Shown here piece by piece: positions 45,680 through 58,501 of a stretch of 64,000 nt of DNA. Within the stretch, counting starts at the first letter, position 1. Each line of letters opens with the position of its first letter. Source of the DNA: Numida meleagris (lineage: Eukaryota > Chordata > Aves > Galliformes > Numididae); NCBI RefSeq assembly GCF_002078875.1, contig NC_034424.1, forward strand, positions 8,411,586 to 8,475,585, given 5' to 3'. Both the position numbers and the translations under genes were made by a program. Below the pieces are notes generated by a model. That model did no database searches, had not been told where the DNA came from, and was given only the letters and a program-made list of their open reading frames with translations.

Positions 45680-48600
45680 ACCTCTGCTCTGTCCTTTCCA
45701 GGCTGCAGTGCCCTTGCCAGCCCCGTGCAGCCACGTCCCACCCACATCCCCTGATCACACAGCACATCCCAACGCTCTGGGGTGGGCAGAGCAGGCAGAG
45801 CTGCTGATGGCAGAGTGCCGGCACTCGGGCACCAGAACGGCTTTGGGATCCCAGGAAAACATCTCTCCAGCCCGTGACAGCCCTCCCACCCAGCAAAGTC
45901 ACCATGCCCCTGGGCACATCCCTGCTCATGCAGCCGCCCTGGGTGCACAGCAAGGAGCTACCAGTGCTTTTCCTGCAGCAACCACCATGGCGAGACCCAT
46001 AAGCGCTGGCCCTGTGTGCTGATGGCCGGGCTGGGGCTGCCTCGCTGCCCAGTGCCGTGCTCCCTGCACAGCACACCTCACCTCCCAAAGGCCCTTCCCT
46101 GGCTTTCTCATAAAAATAGCAGAAAACATGGAGAAGTCATTAAAACCCCAGGTAGCATCAGCACCTCTGTCTCATTAACATCACCATAATTAGCTCCTTA
46201 GAGAGAGGGGAAAAGACAGGCTGGCGGCATCAAAATGAGTAGAGACAAAGAGAGTACCTGCGGCTCTTCCCATGTGTAGCACCTCCAGCTCAGGGCTCCC
46301 AGCAGCACTGGCCCCTGTGCTCCTGCTCCACCAACACCAGCAATACCACAGCGCTGAAATCCTCTCTGGAAACTCACCTTCCCCTCAGCCCCATTCTGGC
46401 CCCCCAACAGCACTTGCTACCTTCACACACCCTCAACCACAGCTGCCCTGGGGACAAGCCCAGCAGCCAAACCCTGTGCTGGCCACAGGCTGCACAGAAG
46501 GGAACACTGCCACTGCAAGGGCTTGGAACGAAATGAGTCCTGTCCTCCCTGGGCAGTGACTGCTCCTGCTGCCATCCCAACACAAGTTGCAAGAGCCTCC
46601 AGCCATCCCACAACGTACCTGACACCTCTGTACCCAAGTCTTAATGCCTGACCTCCTCCTCGTGGCACACCTGGGCACAGGAATTATGGTCTGGGGAGGT
46701 TTGAGCCTTGTACACATTGAGTTTACCCTTGTTGACTTCGAAGGTCAAGAAAGGAAAAAGAAAATTGCTCAGGAAGAAAAAGCAGTCCAGGAAACCCAGG
46801 GCATCAGAGTGCTCCAAGGAGGGATTAGTTAGTAACACCCTGATTTGAATAAAACCTCTTCAGCATTGTTACGGCTTCATCAGAGCAGAGCTCAATTCTC
46901 AGCTGAAAATACCCAGAACAGCTCTGTGCGCTGACAGCTTTCAGCATTGGAGCCTCCCAGCATCTGGCTGCAACCACTCCCACCCGCTTGTCAGAAGGGC
47001 AAGGCTGGGAGAAGCGAGGCTCAGAATTGCAAATCAGCAGCCAGAACAACAAGGGCAACAAGGGGCTGGGAGGCTGGGGATTGCCAATGTGTTTGCTTGA
47101 GCTTTTTAATCTGAAGAGTCATTTTAACCCAAGACTCATCAGCATTAATAATGTTCTTGTAATTGCATCCTTGCACATTTGTATCAAGTTCCGCTTTGTC
47201 AGAATCAATAGGCTGCAGACTGTTCGTGCTGCCCGTTACCTCCACTCCAGCGCAGGAGCAGCACAGCCTTGGCCCTGGGCAGCCTTGCCCCACTCCACTG
47301 CCCTGGTAAAACTGCCCTCCTCCCCAGCACTGTGGCACCCAGAAGCTCACTGGCCAAAGAACAGTAAAACTCCATGAAAGTTACACGTGAATGCCATCAG
47401 CCTTGTTTTCATGAGAGACATGCAGCTGGAGCACAACTTCCCCAAGGCCTCTAATAGAAGAAGCCAAGCAGCGCATCTTCCTCCCCCACTTCTGCAAGCA
47501 GCCCTCCCACAGGTGTTAGACCAAGCCCCAGAGCAAATGCCCTCTGGAGATGCAATTCCAAGCAGCCAGTACGCTAATCTCCAAAGCCTCAACCCTAGAG
47601 ACAGGGAGCAGAGCTGTTCCCTGCCAGAGAAGTCAATAAAAACAGGCAAGCAGAAAGGAAGGGGCTGGAAGAACAAGAGTCATTAGTGGAAGCTTGTTTG
47701 TGCTAATTAGATCATTGTCTGGAAACTATCGATGTTGCTATTTCAGCTCCTCTTGCTGTTTACAACTTTATTTTATCCATGTCTACCAGGGAAGGCCACA
47801 GCAATGCTCAGGGGACGAAGGCTGCAGCGCTTCCCACTGCCAACCCCCCCTCACTCAGAGCCCTCCAGCATCTCCCCAGCTCCATGGCAGGACAGGGAAG
47901 AACGCAAAGGCTCCCAAATGGAAGCCAGCTCCAGTGCCCCAACACTACCCTGAAATACCATTAAAAACTAGGTTAGCAGAGAAGATGAAGATTAAAGCCA
48001 CTGAGCTAGCAAAATGGGTACAGCGCGAGGTCAGCAGAGCAGGCTGCACACTGCTGTCATTTAACGCACCGTGCCACCTCTGCCTGGCTCCATTAGCAGC
48101 AGAGCTGCTCACAGGCTCAGGTTTGACTCACGCTCCCTTCACTCAGGGGAAAATGTTTTCCAGTTTGTCATTACGTGCCCTGCACTACTATTGATCTTAG
48201 AGAGACATTGGACGAGGTTATTCAGTTATTAAAAAGGAGGTGAGAAGAAGAGAGAGAGGTTTGGACACCTGTAGGATTTCTGCAGTTTCCTATCTGACAG
48301 CAAGCACAGTGCCACGTCACATAAATAATACTGATGCAGGCCCTTTGCATTATCAGATTTTCCCATTGCTGGTGTGAGTTGTAATTGAATAACCTTGACC
48401 ATTTGACTTTTCTCATCTTCAAGGAATGAAACCTGAACAGCAGAGATCCCAAGCTGATTGCTTTTGATTTATTACAGTCAATTTTTTTCTACCTGGAACC
48501 CATACTCCTCCCTCATCTCTCTGAGCTAAGGGAGAACAGTGAGACCTGGACTGAAGAGGACAAACACGAGGCCAAAGATTCAGCCTACAAACTATAAACC

Positions 48601-51600
48601 AGGGAGTTGGGTTTTGAGTATGTGAAGAGCATTCCTACTTTCATCTGCAATGGCAGCTGCAAGCAAGACTACTGCCTGGGTCTGCATCACTATAACTGGC
48701 TTTTGATTTTGTCCTTTACAGCAATTTTGTGCCAGTTCTACACTATACTTGCAAAAAAAAAAAAAAAACCCTGAAATTAGCACTCACACAGGTGAATTTC
48801 TTTCTGTCATCAGACTTCATAAATCCACCTCCCAGAGAGCCACTTCAGGCACAGGTGACGCATTGCCCCAGTGGGAGGGGACAGCTGTGGCAGTCCAGCT
48901 CCCTTCCCACAAAATCCCAGGAGATGTGGGGGGACCACGTGGTCCCATCCCCCCAGGATCACCCTGCTTCCATCCTACGAGCACGCAGCATGCCAAGCAC
49001 TCACCCGCATCTCCCAGAACCCTCGCTATGTGCAGCCAGGTGAAGCTGCTCCCATGATTAATGTTTGCTTCCCCAAGGCTGGCGGCTGTGCAATAACTGC
49101 TGTGGTGCCTTGGAAATTAAGGCATAGTGTTGTTCACTGGAAGTTATGGTACAACGTTGTTCACAGAGGCACAAGATCAGAGTGTAACTGGTATTGCCAA
49201 TAACGGGCACGGAAGGCGGACCTGAGTGGACACTGCAGCCGTGCTCTGTGATCCGCGTCAATTCCCTGGGCAACCTGACGTGTTGGCAACATCAGGAGAA
49301 CCTGATGGACTGATCCTAAGAAGGATGCTGGGATGGGAATATGGTGACACTAAGCTGAATGTTTGCTACCCTGGGCCAAGACTCTTATTTTTTGTGCAAA
49401 TGCTGTCCTTAGGGTGAACTTACATCAATCAGAACAGATGTACGTATGACAGAGTCCCTCAAGCTCCACCTGTAAAGTAAGAAATAGTATGAAGTAGCTT
49501 AAGGGGGGGAGGGGGGGCAGTCAGGGAAGATACCATCACAGGCAAGTCAGACACGGACCATCTCTGACTTCTGGGATCAGCCAGTGGTTAATGGTGAGAT
49601 TGGCTAACCTCACACACTTGGTAGACAGTGTATTTATCACCATCAATCCAAAAGAACTTGTAATCTGTTGCTTTAATAAATGCACTATTCACTAATCTAG
49701 CCACAAGAGCTCTCCATGCGAGCGTGGCTCAAACTCTGTTAATAAGGAGTGGCTGTGTGAACACACTGGGATGCCACCAGACGAACTGGGCAGCGATGCT
49801 GAATGCCACCAGACAGACCGTGCATCACTGCAAATCAAAGCTCAGCCACCATCTCCTCTGATAGCTGAGGACGAGCTGGAATGAACACAAGGGGGGTTAT
49901 TTTCTGCCAAATTATGTTGTCCTTTAACACAACGGCGAGCAACAGGAGTACACAGAAAGGTCAGCATGGCTCTGCTGAGCTCAGGACGCATGAAGCAAGC
50001 CCGTACTTAGCTCCTCCTGACCCTTCCTGTAGAGCTCACCTGCATCCCCGGGCTGAGCTCTGGTTAAAACACCAACGCACAGCCCCTGCTGCACTACTAA
50101 ACAGAAGTGTACTCAAATAAATCACCTCAAACTTAGAAGATGCCATTAGCTATTAACAAACACTCCAGGCCTATGGGTGAAGGTAATTCAGTATGATGTG
50201 CTTGGGCATGCAAGGTAATAGGTTTCAGCTGAATACCATGTGATGCAATCTCTTCAATAGGAGGTTAAATGAGGCTGAGACAGGGACCAGATGGATTTAT
50301 TTGGGTAGCAGGTTTTTTTGGTTTTGTTTTTGTGTGCATCTGTCTGTGTGCTTAAGGTGAAGAGAAGGTAAGGAAAGCAGAAATAAAAGCATGAGCTCTG
50401 CTGTGCACAATTGGGGCAGGGCTAGCACAGGGCTCAGGTCTTCATCCTGCTGAAACAAAGGTCTAGGAAATGCAGGGCTATCCTGCCTTTCTGCACTCTC
50501 ATGATCTGCTACTGCTGGAAGCCTCTGCCGTTAAGTGAGCTGATTCAGAAGAAAACCATGATTTCTCCTCCCAGAACTATGCACTTAAAAAAAAGAAAAA
50601 AAGGAATAAACACCTCTCACACACACACACACAAAAAGCTGAAAGCAGTAACTCTAGCAGTAGTTAGACACAAAGCGAGGCAGCAGTGATCGCACTCATG
50701 TTTTTTAGGACAGGTTTCTAATTACTGAACACACTTGAGAGCTTTCAACAGAACCTGGGTGTGCTTGCAGGCAGAGGCATTAGCAGCCACACCAGCTGGC
50801 ACCTCTGCAAGTAGGCAACAGCTACAAAACCAGCTGTTACCTGAGAGCAGCAAGCACTCGGCTGGAGCTCTGAGTGGTTTGCTCCTGCTAAAATGTGCAG
50901 CAAGAAGCAGAGCAGCCCAGGAAGAGCAGCAGCCTCAGTAACTGGACCTGCTCGAGCTGTTGCAGGTTGGCCTGTCAGAGCCACTTCTGTTAACCACTAT
51001 GCAGAACGCTATCGAGGATTTTACAGTAGTTAAATCAGGAAGTGAATAACCCACATAACTAGACAGCAAAGCGTAACGAGGCATCAGGCTAAGCAGCTTG
51101 GGCCAGTGCCAGTCAACGCCTAAACACACGCTTTCATTGGGCATGGGTGCAAATCATCACCTGGAGCACTTCACAGCCAGCAATCCCAGTCAGCATGAAG
51201 GGAAGCCGCAGACCACCAGACCCAAGGCAGGACCATGAGTACAACAAGAGGATAAAGCTGACAGCCACCAGCAGGGCTGCAAGAACAGAGCACCTCCAGC
51301 CCAGCCAGCTTGGCTGCAGCTTGTTCCTGGCAGCAGGCAGGCCCATGGAGACCTTACCCAAGGCAGCTGCCCTGGCTGGCATGAGCTGTAGTGCAGTGCG
51401 ACAGAGGGATGGGCATGAGGCTTGCTTCTGGCAGCAGCTGGCAAGAAAGGCCACAAGGAGCCCACTGCAAGGATGGCAGCATGGGGCTGCAAACATGCAT
51501 GGCCTCAATCAGAGGGAGCAGCTATTACCAAATCCATTTAAAAGGCGGCACTCAATAAAAATCATAGCTTTAATTGCTGACTTTGCTACCAAGAAATTTT

Positions 51601-52960
51601 TACAGCCATCTTGTAAGCAGGGATAGCAGAGACTAAGGCAACCATGCACAGACCTGTTTGTTACAGAAACTGGAAGAGTCACAGAAACTCTTTGGACTGC
51701 GGCAGGTGCCTGGCAGACTCAGCCACGCATCAGAAAGGCTGCAGATAACAGCAGGGCAGCTCTGTGCTGGCTTCCAGCACTGCTTTCCTGACACACACAG
51801 CACCAGATAGATCCCCATTACACAGCCTGCCCCAAAGGAGAGCTGGAACAAAGCTCCGCCAGAGGAGACAGAAGGAGCTCCACAGTCCAACGCCTCCCCT
51901 CGCCAGCGCCGGCAGGGAGCTGGGGAAGCTTGGAGCTCTTCAGATGGCCCTTACACCACTCCTCAGAACCATAACATCAGTGAGAACCACAGAGTCCAAC
52001 AGTCTAATTTCTGGGTAACACCAAAAACAAGCACAATCAGGAGACAGGAGGTGAGAGTTCAGTTCTCCCCTCCTTCATAACGACAGTAACGGGGGAGAAG
52101 TAGGAAGACAAAAGGCAAAAGCAGGAGAACAAACACTGAAGTTAAAAGCTGTGAGAATGAGAGCTTCAAGAAAAACAAACAAAGTTAATTTCTTTGGTTA
52201 AAACCAAGAGCAATAGGTGAGCAGAGGGCAGGAAAAAAATCACTTTTCTAAAAATCTGTTTACGTTCCTCTAAAGATCACTTGCCCTTCCAATGGGCAGT
52301 AATCCTGGGGGCCTCTGCTGCCTCCTCCTGCACTCCCACCCAGCTGCTGTGGGCTGCAAAAGAAAACCAGATTCCTCCCCTTTTATCTGCATGGATTCCC
52401 CCAGTCCAGGACTTGTTACCGGAGCATTTCCTAACAGTACTTACAAATGAATTTGTATTCATTTAACAGTAGCCTGAAAAACAGTAGCAGAGCTAGGTGC
52501 GAGCACAGCCTTGGTTTCAGGCAATCCCAATGTGACACCACACCGTCCCCACAGCTCCACCTCGCAGCATCGACGCAATAAAAAGGCATCTCTGTGCTTC
52601 ATGAAGCTTCCATCAACTTCTGCACATGGCAGAGATCAGAGGTGGAAAAAAGCCCAGTGCAGAACAGACGTGCCAACTGCTTCAGCCTTGTCTCTGTTTC
52701 AAATTATGAGCTGTACAGCAGCACCTCCGTGAGCTCACAGAGCTGCGAGGCATCAGGAACCAAACAGGCCTCCACGAAGTCCCTTTGTCATTGGTGAAAA
52801 ACAGTAACAACTGCCACCAGTGACCACCTCCATTCAGGGGCAAACCTATCAGCTAACAAACACTGCCCTCACAGCTCTCTGGCACATTAAATACACCTTA
52901 TTAAGCAGTACTAATGTATGCATTTTTATTCAGTAGTCACGATCCCAAATTGGTTCTCGA
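45680..52960. other. Intergenic region between DAB2IP and TTLL11, possible minus-strand transcript
   Basis: No conserved coding exon was found on either strand. By eye the plus strand has A over T and C over G through most of this stretch, the reverse of the DAB2IP introns. This fits transcription of the minus strand. A minus-strand AATAAA occurs at 47767-47772. Short simple repeats: poly(A) 48753-48768 and a CA run near 50618-50632. Confidence 0.4.
49040..49830. mobile_element. Possible degraded LTR-like sequence
   Basis: The segment differs in texture from its flanks. It ends in an R/U5-like arrangement: CTTTAATAAATGCACTATTC near 49670-49692, then a GC-rich tail with GCTCTCCATGCGAGCG. A 12-mer ATGCCACCAGAC occurs twice just beyond (about 49770 and 49803). 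No target-site duplication, internal viral gene or clean TG..CA ends could be defined. It may simply be unique DNA. Confidence 0.22.
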
Positions 52961-53030
52961 GGGACGCGTGCCCCAGCCCACCTCCCCGCGCAGAACCAAG
53001 GCCGCCATTGGCGCAGCCCTCCGGCCGCGC

Positions 53031-53128
53031 ACAGCCCACAGCCCACAGCCCACAGCCCACAGCCCACAGCCCACAGCCCACAGCCCACAGCCCACAGCCC
53101 ACAGCCCACAGCTCACAGCCCACATCCC
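53031..53128. repeat. Heptamer tandem repeat, 14 copies
   Basis: Fourteen contiguous units of ACAGCCC, with variants in unit 12 (ACAGCTC) and unit 14 (ACATCCC). It lies on the edge of the CpG island. Because seven is not a multiple of three, the open frames through it are low-complexity artefacts (TAHSPQP on plus). Confidence 0.97.
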
Positions 53129-53199
53129 ACCGCCCTCGGCTCCCGCCCGGCCCCGCACCGCAGCACGCAGCTCCCGCATCTCTCCCCCACCGCTCTCAC

Positions 53200-53206
53200 C
53201 TCGGGC
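53200..53206 (-). other. Strong minus-strand splice donor in CpG island
   Basis: Read on the minus strand, the exon would end CCCGAG with GTGAGAG following (GT at 53199-53198), a near-perfect match to the U1 consensus. It is the only strong donor I picked out in the island. No matching acceptor was proven. Confidence 0.35.
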
Positions 53207-53890
53207 TGTCCGAGCTGCGTGCAGGCGCGGGGAGCTGCTCTGCGGTTCTCCGAGCGGTAACCGGGGACGCGGCGCCCCGGGCTGGTTTGGCCGCGTCCCC
53301 CGGGCGGTCCGATGCTCATCAGGTGCGCGAGGCGCACAGCTGAGGGAGCTGACCCAGCCCCGGCGCGCGGAGCAGCTGGCCGCTCACAGCCGTTACCCAG
53401 CACGTAGAGGCTGCAACAAATTCAAGGTTCAGGCTGGAGGGAAAGCACCGAGCCCGGGGCAGCTGGGCTGAGCGCCTCGGCCCGCCGTGCGGGAACGCTC
53501 CCGGGAGAACGGCGCGAGGGAGCGCGTGCCGGCATCCCGCCGAGCGGCGTGCTGGGATTCGTTTGCTGTACTTCATGCTTTAGAGCGCTGTGTGTTTTAA
53601 ACGACTGAGGGAAGAAACAGTCGGCAGAGCACAGCGGCGGTCCCCGGCCGGGCGGGGAGCGGGGCCGCAGCCAACGCAGCTCCGTGCGGGACACCCCGGC
53701 CGCCCGCGGCGGCCCCTCTGCCCACACGGACGCCAGGAGCGCGCCGTTGCTCCGCGCCGCCGCCAGAGCGGGAAGCGGCAGAGGCGGGAAGCGCTCGGAT
53801 CGGCGCGAGGCGGCGCTGCGCGGGAAGGCGGTGGGAGCCGCGCAGCAGCCGGTCCGGGCTCCAGCCTGCAGCCGGCCTCGTCAGAACTAG

Positions 53891-56800
53891 CACACGTGTT
53901 GACAGAGGTCATTGCATTTCAGCATGGCTTCCTGCATCAGGAACAGTAAATAGGAACAAAAGCTAACCGCAGCCCGTCCTGCAGTCACCCGAGGGAAGGG
54001 CTCTTGGGGTTTCCGCAGAGCACACAGCTGGGGAGAGAAGCACAGCAGCGTGCGTGTTGAGCTTTACCATCATTTACAGCTCTTCATGTTAACACGTAAA
54101 TAGCTGTGGAGCAGCACGGGGCAGCCATGGCCGTGCCGGGGCCCCGCACAGGGCTGGTCCTCGCCCACTTTCAGGGTGCCACAGGAGCAAGGGCTCCATG
54201 CAATCAAGTCATTTATTGAACATCTATCACCTCTAAAACTCAAAGAAAGGAAGCCCATGTGCTAGAAACCACCATTTCCATGACAGACCGAAGCCAGAGG
54301 GCAGGCACTAAACAAATAAAGCTGCAGAGATCAATCTTATCAAACTGAGGGAAAGGCTCAGACTGATGCACGATAACACCCTGAAGAGACAAAGCAGGAG
54401 AGATTCACCTTCGGAATGAAGACACTCATCTTCCAGAAAGCAGTGTAGAGCAACACAGGAAGTTAAACTAATAGAATCAGGCAAATAGACCCATCACTTT
54501 ATTAGGCAAGCTGAAAAGCAACATTGTGGAATTAGGAGGAAACTCAGTAAAGCATGATGGAAAAGAAAACAAATTAGAGGGAACCAGGCAATACTGAGAA
54601 GCAGATTGTCACTGTCCATCAGACAGAAATCAGAGTAAGGTCGGACAGGGCTGGCAAGGAACAAAGAGCTGTCACCATGACTGATTGCGGTGCAGGTGGT
54701 GAGGCTCCTGTTTCATACATAGGAACAAGGGAATCACTGTGCAAAAAAGCAGCATGGAATAAGAAGTCGGTTGGCAACACTGAGCAGGAGATGTCATAAA
54801 GCTCCTTCCCTCTCTAAAGCTTAACAGGCTGTGAATGCAAGCAAGCATAGAGCTGGTCAGGGCACAGCTCCAAATTGCTATGGAAGACATTGCAAGGAAG
54901 CTAGAGCTTACACCACAGCAGGTTGGAGCAGCAGAGATCCCAGTCAGGCAGGATCCAGCCAGCAGCTGCTCCTTCCCTAGCAGCCTCAGCACCACACACC
55001 TCGTGCAGCTGGGAACAATGTCCTTGTCACACCACACAATCCAGAGGCCCCAGCCCCTTCCAACTGAGACCATGAAGGCCTACACCTACCCTGTTTTCAA
55101 TGAACTAGGCAAAGTTCAGATCAGAGGAGGGAGAGCTGAAATCCCTCCTCATCACACAGGTTTCCACACTGCATCCTCCATGTCTTGGAAGAGGGCTCTG
55201 ATCACCTGATGATGGGCAGAACACAAGGTTAATGCAGGGGGAGGAGAGCCACGGCTGAAAAGAAACTCTGAAGCAGGTGGACTTGGGTCTCACACCTGAG
55301 CAAGTATTAAGCGTCTAATTAGCTCAGTACCTCCATTTCAAAACCTGTTTTGAAAGAAAGTTGCTAGGAGTGCATGGCAAGTAAAGCAATCTGGGCAGAG
55401 AGGGCAATTCAGTTTCAAGTGCCAAATCTAGTTAGAGCCAGAAGACAAATTTCAACCAACTCAGACGACAAGAGCTCTATGCAGAGTAACAGCTCACATA
55501 GCTTGAAGTCAAACAAGGAGTCACTCAACAAATTTAGGCACACTCAGGCTAGAGACAAGCTTGCAGGGAGGGGAGATGACTAGACTGAAGTTCTGTACAC
55601 ATTTGCCTCAAATCTGCTTTAGATGTTCAGGTGTTTTATTTAGATTTATGCCCAGTGAAGAATACCAGACCCAACGTGTCTGATAACAAGAAAGATTTCA
55701 CTGGTACGCAATGTTTATATATGCTCATAAATGGAATACTGAATGCTATATTATTCTCTGAAAAGATTATATTAAAAAATGCTTGCCTACCTTTCATATA
55801 TTGTTTTTCTGCTAGAAAGCTATCTCAGGATTAACAGATTATCAGTGCATTAGCATTCATATTCTGAATTCAGTATCTCTGGTCATTTTCTTGTGTTTGC
55901 ACAGACCGCTAACTTAAGGGCTACGTGAAATTGCTTTGGATGCTAAATAATATTGCAAGGAAATTGCATTAGATGGGAGGGAAGAGAAATGTGACTTTGT
56001 TGTGATGTCTCTGAAGTACACTCCTATTTTATTCCACTCCCCCCCCAGGAATAGTATGGCATTCAATTTTCCAATTAGATAAATATATGAACACTGGGTT
56101 ACTAGAGGCAGATAATTGAATATTTTATCAACTCTACAAGGGCCCTTCATATTTGAAATGGGAAACAGAGTATACTGCATCAGCCTGTGTATGCACAGGT
56201 TATGAAAATCTCTATGAGATCCAGAGAATAGAAAGATCTCCGATGTTCTTTATATACAATAGTTAATTTAATCCACTGATATCAGGGTAACTTCCATAGT
56301 AGCCAAAAAGAGGGTATAGATTGTAGATTATAGAGGGCATAGATTGCACTACTTGAAAGCTCCAAAGAAAAGTATTCACATCTGTACTGTTTCAAATCCT
56401 ACTCTTCTATAACTCTCTTTACAGGACATCAATCACAAGATGAGGGAAACTGTAAGCTATTTTCTAGTAACACACTGCCAATCGCAAGACAAATGTCAGA
56501 TGTCACAAAATGAGAAGTAACCATTTTTCAGCTTGTGAATGTCTTCAAATATATTACAATGAAACTGAAAAAAAAAATGACCCTTTCAGCTTCGTTTGTT
56601 CTGACAGCTGCCAGACCTCGGAGTTTGGCATTTTATCTTCATACTGCAATAATCCTTGTGAAACTTAAACGAGGCAGAGGGCAGTGGCATTAATCTACAA
56701 TCGCCCTCCTATGTACCACACAAAATTACAAACAGTCTAGCCACTGAACAAAAACTGATTGTCTACTACTACTCTTACCTGTGTTACAGAAAAAGAAGGA

Positions 56801-58501
56801 AAAGAGAAGCAGCTACTCCCACATTTGTTATTAACACATGCTAGGTATTAGGCTCTTGCAGGCTGAGCTTGACTTCTGCATTGTATTGCCATGCTCCTCA
56901 TTGCCACTTGGGAAAACGGCATGCTGTTTAAAACTAAGAATCAGGAAAGTAAATCCTAAACATTTCCTAGAGTAAAAGGTCACTCAATGTTGTGCGTGCA
57001 TTTAGTTCGTGACATCAAGTGTGAGGACTTTCTCCGCGTTGATAACACGCTTCCTGTATGGCAGACAACATTTCTTGTACGTCAGCCACTGGTAGATTCA
57101 GACATCAAGATCAGGTCATTTTCTCAACCCAAACCTAACTGCCCAGACATCATACCTTCTTACAACGTTGTCATTTTTGACAGTACGACAAACACTAGAA
57201 CATGAGTAGATTATTAACATTAAATAATAAAACAATGGAGGAAAATCAAATTACACATTATCATAATAAAATACAAGACCAGAAAAAGTGCTGACTGAAC
57301 AGCACTGATGTACCAAGTTACCCGTGTCCTTTTCAACCAGTCTCATGTCTCTGCTTAGCCCCCCCAAAAAGAGTGTGATTGTGCAACTCACAGTTCATTG
57401 CTTGAAAAATAAGACTATTCTGTAGAACTCCTCCAAAAGAGCTCCAGTGGAGTCCAGCATTCTTGACAAAATATCCTGTTAAATAATATAGATCTAAGTT
57501 GCAGAGAGTTGTAGATAAGGGAAGAATGAAGATTATGTGCAAAGACCAAAAAAGTTTGCTCTAGATGTTAACGGAGGTCCAAATAGGATAACAAACACCA
57601 AAAAAGTACGAAAATAAGTAAACCTAGAATACAGTTAGTTTAGCCTAAAGTGACCGGACTGGCCTTCTGGATGACTTCTGGACCTGGATGACTTCTTACT
57701 CCTTTATGCTGTAAGGCTCTTTGCAGCATAGTGCTTACTACCTGAAGGCAAAAACACCACCTAATTCAACAAGTTTTACTGAATGTAGGTTGGTTGGTTG
57801 GTTTTTTTTCCTGTGAATCACTGTGATCTTATTGTTTCTGTGCAAGCAAAAGGATAAACGATAAACATCTCTCATTATTCTTTAAAAAATTAACAGTGCT
57901 TTTCATGGCAAAGTAGTAGAAGCCAAAATATGAATTCAGTGGTTTAAGATTGACTTTAAAAAGTAAGTGCATAGCTATAGGCAACAAGCAAATCTGTACT
58001 GATACCAGCAAGTACAGTCCAAGCAACTGAAATAATAGGGTCAAAGCCTGAAGTCTGACCAAAAATGTAATTCCAGGTTTTTGTTTTCAAGAGCACACAA
58101 CTGGAATTTGCGACTGCAGCTCCTTAATTGGTATCCATGATACATTTAGTGCACACAAAGCATGCAATTCCTTTGACATGAGTGTGCCTCTCAGGCACTG
58201 CACCCAATCCCATGATGCCGATCATCTTCCCACTACGCTTTTGTTCCTTGTCTTCACATTCAGAATAAAAGCACAGTTTGTCATGTGAGATGCACTGTAG
58301 GCTCAGTAGAGAGGTAAAAAAAAAAAGTGGCCATTGTGAAGAAGGATCGTTATTTGAGAACGGGACCTTGCAGTCGACTTCTTGGAGAGCATAAATAAAA
58401 AACAGCTGTAACAAACAATTGCGACCATCGGAAGAAGGAATTCAAGAGTCTGTTCCACCTCCTGCAGTTTGTACATACCTGGTTATTAATTCTCAGCTCT
58501 C
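53891..58501. other. Intergenic or TTLL11 3'UTR region
   Basis: AT-rich sequence downstream of the TTLL11 stop. Minus-strand AATAAA signals at 56028-56033, 55635-55640 and 54212-54217 are candidate TTLL11 3' ends. Open frames at 54835-55209 (+) and 54672-55073 (-) overlap each other and show no family features. Confidence 0.45.

Larger units (their letters stand above)
52970..53890. promoter_or_regulatory. CpG island in the DAB2IP-TTLL11 intergenic region
   Basis: An abrupt CpG-dense, GC-rich block (CCGCGGC, GGGCGGGG, GCGCG words) between AT-richer flanks. It is about 5 kb beyond the TTLL11 stop codon, where neither known gene starts. CpG islands normally mark promoters. On the minus strand a consensus splice donor CCGAG/GTGAGAG has its exon end at 53200, suggesting a first exon within the island. 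No coding frame in it resembles a known protein. Confidence 0.6.

Noticed and set aside
51134..51508. 124-codon minus frame with hydrophobic stretch as a membrane protein
   Set aside because: Its composition matches antisense of CAG/CCAG-rich DNA, there is an overlapping plus frame, and no splice or family evidence.
52913..53471. Open frame of 185 codons with TAHSPQP repeats as a novel gene
   Set aside because: The repeat content derives entirely from the heptamer array, and the rest is CpG-island sequence with no conserved domain.
54835..55209. 124-codon plus frame starting MQASIELVRAQLQ
   Set aside because: The first 30 residues look helical, but the rest is low-information, an overlapping minus frame has 133 codons, and there are no splice or family cues.
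58124..58414. 96-codon minus frame as a further TTLL11 exon
   Set aside because: It lies downstream of the TGA at 58502 and has no convincing acceptor. It is more likely 3'UTR.
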